This document shows positions 12,831 through 21,643 of a DNA stretch of 64,000 nt, piece by piece. Every line of letters begins with the position of its first letter. Position 1 is the first letter of the stretch. The stretch lies in NCBI GenBank assembly GCA_020744425.1, contig JAGMUV010000013.1, positions 1,550,001 through 1,614,000 on the forward strand. Direction: 5' to 3'. The DNA comes from Dactylonectria macrodidyma (taxonomy: Eukaryota; Ascomycota; Sordariomycetes; Hypocreales; Nectriaceae). The notes under the pieces were generated by a model. That model did not search any database and was not told the DNA's origin. It saw only the letters and a program-made list of their open reading frames with translations. Position numbers and translations under genes: made by a program.

Positions 12831-14172
12831 CTACTCGTACTCAGCCTCGGCAACCCGGAAGGCCGAACCGCTGCAGTACTCGCCCCAGCCGTCAAGCTGA
12901 GCAGAAGCCCACTTGAGGATCTTGCTGAAGTCCTGGTCGTCATCCTCGGCCTCGCAGTAGAAGGTCTTGTCAGAGGAGCTCAACGTGCCGTCGGAAGCGC
13001 TGACGGAAGGGGGGTACTCGATCTGGAGCACGGGCTTGCCGGCCTCGACGTAGCTCTGGAAGTCGGAGCAGAAGGAGTAGGTCCCCTCACTCTCGTCGCT
13101 GCTGCCGCGGCACTGCTCGAGGACGGCGAAGTCAAGGGTCGAGACCAGGTCCGCCGCGATCTCAGGGGCGTTTTTCTGGCCGACCAGGAGGGAGTTGCCA
13201 GCCTGTGTAGTCAGCGAGTGGGCGTACTCGGCCATGTTCTTGAGGTAGGCCGCGTAGTCGGATGACTTGAGGCTGAAGCCCGTGGGGTCGTCGCCGTCTT
13301 GCGCCCATGCGTCCACGTTGTCCGGGTCGACACCGTCGCAGCCGACGGCAACGGCCGAGTCCAGGCGCGCCTTCATTATGTCGAGGACGCCCGAGTCTCG
13401 GATGTCGACGTAGAACTCCTCGGTGCCGTAGGGGTAGTCGAGGGCCTTGCCGATGACGGCATCGAGGAACTGGTCCTTGTCATCGTCCCAGTTCTGAACC
13501 GCGCCAGCGTTGAAGTAGCAAATCACGAACTTGCCTGCTTCCTATTTCGAGATGAGTTAGTCCCATGGTGGAAACACCCGCTGTTTGTTTAAGCTGCAAT
13601 TGGCCTACCTTGAGCATGGGAATCATGTCGGGGAACTCATGAGCGTGTCCAAGGTCAATGTCCCAGACCTTGGCCGCGGCTGGGACTAAATCATCGACGC
13701 TGTCGTGCTTGATGGGGTGGTGGATGCAGATATCCCACTTCACGCCGGGCTTGAATTCCGCGGCGATGCCGCTAGTGACAGTAGCAGCCGGAGCACTGGT
13801 CTCGGTCGATGTTGTCTTGATTTGAGTTGACGTTGTCTTAGTCTTTACTGACGTTGTCTCAATATTGGTCAACGTCGTCTTGATATCAGCCGACGTACTC
13901 CTGGCCTCGGCTGTCGTGACCCTGGTCAGAGTCGTCGTAATCGTTACGCCAACACCGGCGCCATAGCTAGAAGTGGGCACGGAAGGGACAACGGTTGTCA
14001 ACCCCTTGGACGTTTCCGTCAAGAGAGTGGAAGTAAACGGCAAGTCATCAGAACCAGGGAAGGGGTAGGAGATCGACTTCCACCAGTCATGTCCCGAGTG
14101 ATGATGGCGATGGGCGCTGGCGGGGACTCCAAGAGTGAGCGCCGCCAGGGCGAAGTGAGTCAAAACAACCAT
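12831..14172 (-). CDS. Secreted GH114-type glycosidase with Thr-rich linker
   Basis: Putative endo-alpha-1,4-polygalactosaminidase family protein (GH114, TIM-barrel fold). Characterised members such as Aspergillus Ega3 cleave galactosamine-rich exopolysaccharide. Exons on the minus strand are 14172-13609 and 13541-12831, joined across a 67-nt GTAGGC..ATAG intron; the product is 424 aa. Residues 1-20 form a signal peptide, then a short His-rich patch (HRHHHSGH). A Thr/Ser-rich segment of about 100 residues carries imperfect repeats (TTST, IKTT). The catalytic domain begins near FKPGVKWDICIHHPI and includes VWDIDLGHAHEFPDMIPMLK, FVICYFNAGA, GCDGVDPDNVDAW and VLQIEYPPS. Acidic residues in these blocks are the likely catalytic pair by family analogy. 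The exon junction restores MLK-EAGKFVICYFNAG. No other galactosaminogalactan-cluster gene is adjacent. Substrate is inferred only. Confidence 0.85.
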
Positions 14173-15382
14173 TGTGATCGGGTTGATTGAGCTGTAAAAC
14201 GAAAATTGAAACAGTAAATAGTTGCTACTAGAGCAACTGCCTCAAGGAGTGAAGGCGAAGAAAAGAAGATGGCAAAGGAGTGTAGAGAATGGATCCGGAT
14301 CTGTCAAGGAACGTGGTGGTAAAAGAAAGAAAGGAAGAAAGAAAGAAAGAAAGAAAGAATGAATGAATGAATGAATGAATGAACGGATCTTGAAAGTCTA
14401 GACCGAGCAAGGATGGATGCAGGGGATGAGACAAGCGGGAAGGGAAGAGTTCAACCTATCGTTATATAGCGAAGCTAAGTCGGCAAAAATGTTTGCACCA
14501 CGCATGAGGACTATTCGAAATTACCAACATCCTCCTCGCCCCTGGCTAGACATAAGCTTGAAGGCGAAGCATATCCCGCGGGGTTCCCTATATTGGCTAG
14601 ATCCTACGAAAGTCCTACATGTCATGCTCGGGTGCGACCCAACATCACGACTAGAGCCAACGGCAGTTGGATCTAGCCCTGGAACCAACCATGATCCAAC
14701 CAAACAGCTCTATCTAGGACATACGGGGTAAATATTTAGCGCCAGGAGTGTTTCTGAAAACGATCGCTTGGAAACAACCCTGGAAACGGCGCGTGGTGAT
14801 GCGACACCCATGGCTGTGATTTGCGCAGGGGTTAAGGAGAAGACGTGATGACGGGATGACAAGGAAGCACGATTGCCTTGTCCTCAACGGCGAAACTTGA
14901 CAGGCACGGAGGTTTTCTTGTGTACAACGTGGCGCCGGAGGATCCGCATCGATAGTGCCGTGCGGGGTCTAACTCCTTGGCCAGCTGGTTTGAGCCTAGA
15001 CAGGAGGGGATGGGCTGAGGGCGGACGAAAGTCAAGCGGCACTGAAACTGTTACTGCGTATGAAAGAGCTCCTAATGCTCCCTTTGCCCCTGTTTCTTCT
15101 CTCAATCTGAAGCACTGGATGACCGCTTTGATTGACCAGGACCTGTGCTCCACTCTAGCCTTATATCTTGAACTGATCCATTGCTTGACTTCGTTGCACC
15201 GCCTACTTGGCAATTTGCTGATATCATATGAGTTGGTCTTGCATTTGGTCTAGAACTCAGAGAGTCACCGCCTGACTCTTTTCCAGGCTTTTACCAAGCA
15301 ATGCTAACGATGCCTCGTGTATCAACCGGTCTTGACACTGCGCGCATGCCGCCCATTGAGGTACCATGACATTCTGATACAC
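14173..15382. other. Intergenic between two minus-strand genes
   Basis: Holds the GH114 promoter and leader, including a tetranucleotide microsatellite, and the 3' region of the HOS2-type gene. No gene was recognised; open frames up to about 126 codons lack protein features. Confidence 0.5.
14321..14383. repeat. Compound (GAAA)n / (GAAT)n microsatellite
   Basis: About eight GAAA units, two of them imperfect, pass directly into about six GAAT units. The tract lies 150-210 nt upstream of the GH114 start codon. On that gene's strand it is a pyrimidine-rich CTTT/CATT tract and may be part of its leader or promoter. Confidence 0.9.
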
Positions 15383-16879
15383 TCAAAGTTCCATGGCCGT
15401 GCCCACTGCGGCCTCACGCGCCCTGCGCACCTCGTCGTGTCTTTCATCATTCTCCTCCTTCAATCGTGCTTCTACGTCGTCTCGGATCGCTCCGAGATCA
15501 GGCGGGATGTTTTGGAACTGGACGCTGGGGGCCGCTGCCACAAACCGGAGCTGCTCCGTGACATGCTGAACAATGTCCTGTAAGCGTTTTTGGGGATTGC
15601 GATTCTGTCGCGGCTCGCCCAGGATCTGCTCCAGGGTGGGGAAAAGCGTTTCCTGTCGGAACTGATCTCGCCAGGGAGCATGCTCAGGCAGGATTGGGTT
15701 GATTTTATCCTGACAGCTGATGGCGATGCTCGTCTCGTATGTCCAGGCGCGGGCCACGTTCCTCGGAGTATATCCGCCGCCCCCGAACAGGATCATGGGA
15801 ATGCCCATTTTCTTGCAGAACTCCACACATGCTCCATGTCCTTGCACCTGGAGATTGAAGCGACCCAGGCGGTCACCAGCTAACGAGTCAGCACCGCATT
15901 GCAGCGCAATAGCACCCGGCCGAAACTTCTCCACAATCTTGCCAATGACGGTGTTGAATAGGTTGTCATATTGTTCATCTGTGATGCCGTCATTCAGTGG
16001 AACGTTGAAGGCGTGATGTGAACCCGGGTTGTGCTCGCTCTTGGGACCGTTGTCGTCGAGGGCACCGGTACCAGGAAAGAAGTTGTTTGGGTCGTACTTG
16101 TGGAACGAGACAGTCATAACTCTGTCGGTCGAGAAGAACGCCTCCTCAACGCCGTCTCCATGATGCACGTCAATATCAATGTACAAGACCCGCGGATAGT
16201 ATCGGAGTAGCTGTAGAATGGCGAGTACAATGTCATTGATGTAGCAAAAGCCGGACGCCTCAGCCCTCTTGGCGTGATGCAGGCCGCCTCCCCAGGATAT
16301 GGCGATGTCGGATTGCTTATTACAAATCTTCCTCGCAGCATCGAGGGACCCACCAGCGGACAGAGAGCAGTAGTCGTAGAGGCCATCGAAAAGAGGGCAA
16401 TCAGAGCCGCCTAGATTAAACTTGAGATCGAGGTTCTGGTTCTCAAGATCTCGGGGCACCGGCTCAGGAAGCACCGTGCCAAGGAAGTCGATATAATCAG
16501 TAGAATGAAATGAGGCCAGTTCTTCGTATGTGGCGGCTCTGGAGATGTAATTGTCCATGGCAAAAGACATGCCGTAAGAGTAGATGAGGCTCTTTGAGAG
16601 TGTCAGGCGCCATGGCTTCATGGGGTGAGTGACGCCAAAATGGTGCTTTTCGATGTCCGGGTTGCAGTGAAAGGATACGTTGTAGCCTTTGGGTCGTGTG
16701 ATGCCTGACTCTTCGGCGAGACGCCTACACTTGTTGTAGAATTTGGCGTTGTCCATTTCACTTGCGAGGCCAAGTGGCGTGTTGTACTCTTCGACGATGG
16801 ACTCATCAGGGTCGATGTCCAACTTGTGAGGAAGATAGTTGGGCTTGGGCACCCGATATCTGTATGAGTCTCTATCCAT
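15383..16879 (-). CDS. HOS2: Class I histone deacetylase, HOS2 type
   Basis: Zinc-dependent histone deacetylase of the RPD3/HOS2 class, nuclear. In yeast Hos2 is the catalytic subunit of the Set3 complex; filamentous orthologues (HosA, Hdf1) affect development and virulence. The coding sequence is one exon. I chose the ATG at 16879 (MDRDSYRYRVPKP, 498 aa) over an in-frame ATG at 16969, because the 30 extra residues are not family-like. Visible motifs, in this numbering, are GGLHHAKRAEASGFCYIND with catalytic HH at 201-202, the zinc-binding DIDVHHGDGVEEAF around 235-245, QCGADSLAGDRLG, and GGGGYTPRNVARAWTYET. The C-terminal 60 residues are charged. It is divergent from the ING-family gene at 18033, with about 1.15 kb between. 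Hos2 rather than Rpd3 is inferred from overall sequence look, so paralogue identity is less sure than the family. Confidence 0.92.
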   Translation of the reverse strand: MDRDSYRYRVPKPNYLPHKLDIDPDESIVEEYNTPLGLASEMDNAKFYNKCRRLAEESGITRPKGYNVSFHCNPDIEKHHFGVTHPMKPWRLTLSKSLIYSYGMSFAMDNYISRAATYEELASFHSTDYIDFLGTVLPEPVPRDLENQNLDLKFNLGGSDCPLFDGLYDYCSLSAGGSLDAARKICNKQSDIAISWGGGLHHAKRAEASGFCYINDIVLAILQLLRYYPRVLYIDIDVHHGDGVEEAFFSTDRVMTVSFHKYDPNNFFPGTGALDDNGPKSEHNPGSHHAFNVPLNDGITDEQYDNLFNTVIGKIVEKFRPGAIALQCGADSLAGDRLGRFNLQVQGHGACVEFCKKMGIPMILFGGGGYTPRNVARAWTYETSIAISCQDKINPILPEHAPWRDQFRQETLFPTLEQILGEPRQNRNPQKRLQDIVQHVTEQLRFVAAAPSVQFQNIPPDLGAIRDDVEARLKEENDERHDEVRRAREAAVGTAMEL

Positions 16880-18032
16880 GGCTGTGGGCGACCAGAGAGC
16901 CCTGGTCTCAGCTGACGATACGAAAACGCGATGAGAATGAGATGAGTATTGTGAAGGTGAGTTAAGCAACGCCGGCTGCCCGGAATAGGCGTAGATAAGA
17001 GCTGGATGAAGATGACAAGCTGAACCAGGTGGTAGTCTCAGTTACGATATCGCGGAAGCGTTGCCAAAGGGAGTCGTGTTGCAAATGGCGTGTCGGCGAG
17101 GTTGAGGTGGGAGAGGATGTCTTTGGTAAGTTCAAGTCTAGATCTTTGAGAATCGAAAACGGCCCCAGATGCGTTTGTGGTTGTCCGTGCTGGTGGCATC
17201 CATGGAGAAAGTGTGGAATCACGCTGGGGTAACTCGCATGTACAGTTTGACCATGATTTGCGCTCAAAACAGGAGTGCTGCGGGACTTACAGGACCTGAA
17301 AGATACATGTCCCATCTGGAGGAGCAGGCACATGCCCCACGAGCCTTCCCGCGCCCATGCAAAGTCTCCACTTCTGCTGGCTAAGATGGGACTAGTGAGC
17401 TGCTAGTTGAGGCTGGCACCTCAAATAATGGCTGGAGAAGTGTGGCTTGTTTCAAAGCCTGGTGCCAGATGAAGCGACGCCCTCTCGGCTAGACTTTTCT
17501 CCTGCCTTTCTCGCCTCCAACATCGCTTCTCGTCCTCACACCCCATCGTGTCGTTGGAACCGCAGAGAACCATCTAGCGGCGTCTGGAATTGCAAGCACC
17601 GCAACACTGCCGACAGCCCCATCATCTGCTCCGACACCTCGCGAAGCAGCAGGCTTTTTTCCCGTCCCGTCCGAGGTGAGCCGAGTCATTCACTTCGAGT
17701 TACTCTCTGCGCCGTCTCTCAAACGAGCCTATCACCGTGTTGCGCGTTGCTCGTGACAACCACTCCCTCCCCTGCCTGCTCAGGGCCTTCTGGGACCACT
17801 TCTTTCTTTTCCTCCCCGCCCTAGCCTTGCCTGACCAACCATCAGACGTCTTGTCTAGCATCTGGCCTGGCATTGTCTATCTTTGCTGTGTCCATCTTAC
17901 CCTGTCATCTGCGTCTGCGTCTGCATCTGCTTGCCGTGTCCGTTCATCTGACCCATGTGGGCTTGAGAGCTACGACGTCAGCACGTTTTAAGCTCATGTC
18001 GGTGTCGTTCGACCATTCCATCATTAACAGTC
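16880..18032. promoter_or_regulatory. Shared divergent promoter region, HDAC / ING gene
   Basis: About 1.15 kb separates two divergently transcribed chromatin genes. The right half (about 17490-17990) is CT-rich on the plus strand, with a CTGCGTCTGCGTCTGC hexanucleotide run at about 17909-17928, as expected of a leader for the plus-strand gene. No coding feature was recognised. Confidence 0.45.
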
Positions 18033-19355
18033 ATGCCTAGAGACGACTTGTCCATCGACTTCGTCAAGAGGATGCCTCAAACCGAGCCCCTCGACCCGGG
18101 TTTGATCCTGGACGACTGGATCAACCGCGTCCAGAACCTCCCCGAGGAGATCCGTTTCATCCAAGAGGAAATCTCCGACAAAGACCGCCAGTACGCTGAA
18201 TGTATTCGCATGGTTGAGGATCGCGACGGCAAGATACAGAAATGGATCAAGACCAATGGTAGCCACGAGCCGAACCCTAAAGAGGAGCTGTTGCGCGCAC
18301 AGGTTCGGGAGAACTTTGCAAAGGCCGATCAGCTCTCTCAGGACAAGATAGCCCTGATGCAGAAGTTGCAAGTCATAATGGACAAGCATCTTCGCAGCCT
18401 CGATATCCAGGTCAAACTACTCTACGATCGAGCCGAGCCTGGCTTCACCGATCCCGACGAAGTCCCTTCATTGCTTAGGGCCAGTCCCGCAAACCAAAGC
18501 GTTCCTCATATCCGCTCTATCAACATGACGAGCGCAATCGCGACTGCAGGCCCAGCCGCCGCACCCCTAACGACAGTCCCAACTTCAACCAACCCAGCCC
18601 TCGCTCGACTTCCTAGCCACCCAAACATTCGACACGCTCAAGGACAACCGCATCCCTCATCCGCCCCTGCTACACCAGCAGCCAGCATGATACTCAACAG
18701 ACAACGTGAAAGCTCCGCAGGTCCCATAACAAAGCGAGGCCCCCGCGCCAACCCAGCCTTTGGGAGCATTCCCGTTACATCCAGCGGGCTAGCAAGGCAT
18801 GCGTCATTGGGGCCGGGGACTCCTAAAGGAAGTGCATCCAATGGACCAAGTTCTCTTACGAGAGCTGGGAGTGCCGGTCCAAGATCGACCTCGGTCAAGT
18901 CGACAGGGACGGTGAATGGCCGACGAGGCACACCGACTGCCACTTCACGAAAAAAGCCGATTAATAAGTCGTCACTTTCCCGGGTCAAGAAAGCATCAAA
19001 CAGAAACTCACCGGCGCCAACCGCCGATAGCGAGCTCTCTGACCCAGAGAGCGGGAGCGGAGACGACGACGATGGCGGCGACAGACGATCTCGAGGGACA
19101 CCGACGGCCGATGGCAAAGACGGAGATGGAGATGACGTGCTAGGTGACGCGGATGACGATGATGACGAGGGAGGCGACGACAAGAAGTACTGCCTTTGTC
19201 ATAACGTGAGCTATGGCGATATGGTTGCGTGTGACAACGACAACTGCCCCTACGAGTGGTTTCATTGGTCGTGTGTTGGTCTTAAGAGCGAACCAAATGG
19301 CACATGGTACTGCCCAGTGTGTACCGAGAAGTTGCAGAAGAAAAGCATCAAGTAG
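18033..19355 (+). CDS. ING-family PHD-finger chromatin protein (Yng2/Pho23-like)
   Basis: Histone-reader subunit of an acetyltransferase or deacetylase complex. Yeast relatives are Yng1 (NuA3), Yng2 (NuA4) and Pho23 (Rpd3L). Single exon, 440 aa. Residues 15-115 form the helical ING domain ([19 protein letters not shown], then KDRQYAECI). The middle, about 150-335, is Ser/Thr/Pro/Ala-rich and disordered, followed by an acidic tract at about 336-383. The PHD finger at 386-432 has the C4HC3 ligands and the aromatic residues that bind H3K4me3 in this family (initial [29 protein letters not shown]). Basic C-terminus KLQKKSIK. Which complex it serves cannot be decided from sequence alone. It diverges from the HDAC gene at 16879. 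Confidence 0.9.
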   Translation: MPRDDLSIDFVKRMPQTEPLDPGLILDDWINRVQNLPEEIRFIQEEISDKDRQYAECIRMVEDRDGKIQKWIKTNGSHEPNPKEELLRAQVRENFAKADQLSQDKIALMQKLQVIMDKHLRSLDIQVKLLYDRAEPGFTDPDEVPSLLRASPANQSVPHIRSINMTSAIATAGPAAAPLTTVPTSTNPALARLPSHPNIRHAQGQPHPSSAPATPAASMILNRQRESSAGPITKRGPRANPAFGSIPVTSSGLARHASLGPGTPKGSASNGPSSLTRAGSAGPRSTSVKSTGTVNGRRGTPTATSRKKPINKSSLSRVKKASNRNSPAPTADSELSDPESGSGDDDDGGDRRSRGTPTADGKDGDGDDVLGDADDDDDEGGDDKKYCLCHNVSYGDMVACDNDNCPYEWFHWSCVGLKSEPNGTWYCPVCTEKLQKKSIK

Positions 19356-19607
19356 CTCCGAGGAGCCAAAGCTTTAAGAACTTGGAAACAGAGTGCGTGG
19401 GGAATATGGATATGCGGACTCCCATGCATCAAGAACTGTGGAGAATGGGGATGAGCAAATGACATGTAAATGTCCGGCGTTTGGAAGGCAAAATATACCC
19501 AGTCTCGCTTTTATATTGGAATTTGAAACATTGAATAGTATGTTTGATCTTTATATTGGGGTGAGTAATCGGGAAGTCATTGAACTTAAATTTGTATTTG
19601 ACATCGT

Positions 19608-20783
19608 CTACGTCGGCCCAAGAATACATCGAACTACGCCTCGCCTCACGCCTTCAGTTTCTTCCCTGATCTGATCAACCACAGCTCCCTTGCCACGCGC
19701 CTTGTCTATAAAGTCATCCAACGAGCCACCCACGCCAAAGTACAGCCTCTTGGCACCGACATATGCCCCCGCCTCGCTGCCCGGAGTGTCTCGCTCCGTC
19801 TCGAGGATGGCGAAGATGGTCTCGGTGAAAGCCTGCAGCGCATAAGGGGAATAGATAGTCTCTGCTCCCAGGAGAAGAGTGCTGGTGGCCTGGCCGTCAC
19901 CCGTGGGCAGCGTGTACAGTAGGTCGACAAACTCCTTGGACCAGGCTCCTGAGATGAAGGACAAGGTGATACTGGAGGCCTGCAGATACTGCTCGAAGGC
20001 CGCAACGACTTCGGGGCCGAGCTCGACTTCGCCCTCGATGGAAAAGGCACCCTGGAGGGCCGGGATTTGCCGGTTGCTCAGAGCCCAGGCGAGGATGAAG
20101 TTGGGCAGGGTGACCAACTGGAGTACTGTGGGATTGTAGTCTGCGAGGACCAGGGACAGCGGCCTCCTCTCTGATGGCAGGGAGGCGGCCCATTGGAAAA
20201 GAGCAACAGATGGCAGCGCGGTGCCGCATCCAAGCTGTTTTGATAACGGGCGTTGGTTAGTAGACATACTTTGGATACGTTACGAGCTCAGGGGTTCTCA
20301 TGTCTCTCTACACACCTCAATCACGCGCACCGGCGTTTGTAGCAAAGCCGAGACAGCACCGTTGGCGGCCAGCACCTTGACCAGGTCGACGCTGCTCTCC
20401 CAGCTCTTGAAGCCGCCCTCGTAAACGCCCGTCTTGACGTCGTGGGCGCCTAGGCCCTCGGCGGCGGTAGAGGCACCAGCCTGGACGTCGTCCTCGGCCA
20501 TCAGCTGCAAGCGCACGTCCCAAAGCTCACGCCGAGGGATCTGGACAGTCGTGCCGTCGTCCAGCGTCACGTCCAGCGTGCCGTAGGCGATCTTGGACGG
20601 CAGCTGGGCCAGCATACCCGCGAGGCCGTGGAGCGTCGGCGGGAGCTGCGGTTTGCCCGGCACGGGGAAGGCGCTGGAGGCTGGGGCCGGGGCCGGGGCC
20701 GGAGCCGGAGCCGGGTGGGGGCTCGGGCCGCGCTGCTCGTCATCGGAGATGTCCTCGCCGGCGAAGCCGAATGAAAACGCCAT
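19608..20783 (-). CDS. HPM1: Protein-histidine N-methyltransferase, Hpm1/METTL18-like
   Basis: Seven-beta-strand SAM-dependent methyltransferase. In yeast Hpm1 methylates a histidine of ribosomal protein Rpl3, and METTL18 is the animal orthologue. Exons are 20783-20316 and 20234-19608, with an 81-nt GTGTGT..ACAG intron; the product is 364 aa. Splicing joins RVIE to LGCGTALPS and rebuilds SAM-binding motif I, which is good support for the model. Upstream is the family signature DVKTGVYEGGFKSWESSVDLVKVL (residues about 114-137). The N-terminus carries a Pro-Ala dipeptide run encoded by a GGGGCC-type hexanucleotide repeat on the opposite strand. The 3' end converges on the ING gene 252 nt away. 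The 284-bp gap upstream is a divergent promoter shared with SDHAF3. Confidence 0.9.
20683..20712. repeat. (GGGGCC)3(GGAGCC)2 hexanucleotide repeat in the HPM1 coding region
   Basis: Five hexanucleotide units on the plus strand, which is the template strand for HPM1. They encode a Pro-Ala repeat. The G-rich strand could form a G-quadruplex. Confidence 0.85.
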
Positions 20784-21067
20784 GGTTGCTACCGGTGTCG
20801 TGGTTTCTCGTCGGCGCTCTCACTGAACGGAGCCTGAGAAGGCCTTTGACAAAAAGTTGTGAGTTTGTGCACTGTGTAGTGGGGCCGACAGCCCTCCCAA
20901 ACGAAGTTCTAGGCACTGTGCAAAAGCCTCGAGCCATTCGACACCACTCTATTCGTCATCAAACTCGATCCGAAAAGACTTCGCAGCCCCCAACAGCGCA
21001 CGGTGCCTACACTCCTTGAGCTTCATCTCGGAAGGTCCAGCTGTGTAGTACATAAAGATAGACCAAG

Positions 21068-21566
21068 ATGCGTCCTTCTCCCCTAGGGCTGGCCGTGGCT
21101 GCCACACGCGGTGGTCTGAGACCCAACTCGGTCGCCCTCTTACCGCCCATCCATCTGTATCGTCGCCTGCTTCGAGCCCACCGCAAGCATCTCCCCTCCG
21201 AAATGAGACTCCTCGGCGACGAATATATCAAAGCAGAGTTCCGAGCTCACAGGAACATCGACAATCCGGCTCATCTGGCAAGTCAATTACGCTCCCCGGA
21301 CCGAGGTCGACGGTTCAGCTAATGCGGCTTCCAGATTGGATTTCTGACCGAGTGGCAACTCTACGCTCAGAAGATCGAGGGTGACTCTTGGGTTGGAGAG
21401 AAGCTCGATGAGGGTAAACTTTCGAAGATGAGCGGTGGGTGAAAGCGTTACTGGCGTTCCCCTTGTCTTAATACTGACAGAAACACAAGATGAGCAAATA
21501 GCTCAGTTGTACGAGCTGATGCAGGCAATTCAAAAGAGAAACAAGGACGAAGAGTCCCAATCATAA
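21068..21566 (+). CDS. SDHAF3: Succinate dehydrogenase assembly factor 3 (Acn9/Sdh7 family)
   Basis: Mitochondrial LYR-motif assembly factor for the iron-sulfur subunit of succinate dehydrogenase. Exons are 21068-21277, 21335-21434 and 21490-21566 (128 aa, close to the 133 aa of yeast Sdh7). Motifs are LYRRLLRAHR (LYR), MRLLGDEYIKAEFRAHR, IGFLTEWQLYAQKI and DEQIAQLYELM. The N-terminus is Arg-rich and lacks acidic residues, like a mitochondrial presequence. Intron 1 begins with GC (CTG|GCAAGT...CCAG|ATT); no GT donor gives the right frame. For intron 2 (GTGGGT..ACAAG) the acceptor at 21489 gives KMS-DEQI, whereas CAG at 21480 would insert three more residues. The gene ends 77 nt from the convergent helicase gene. 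Confidence 0.87.
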
Positions 21567-21643
21567 CCGCAACTATGTATCATATGTAGAATATAGAACC
21601 GTTGTACATCTACCACCGGCCTCCGTCGCCATGCTTAAATAAA

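Noticed and set aside
18638..19183. 181-codon minus-strand frame across the ING gene
   Set aside because: Ser/Pro-rich antisense of the acidic linker; shadow.
21493..21515. tRNA A-box-like TAGCTCAGTTGT
   Set aside because: It lies inside exon 3 of SDHAF3 (EQIAQLYEL) and no B-box (GGTTCGA) or acceptor stem follows.
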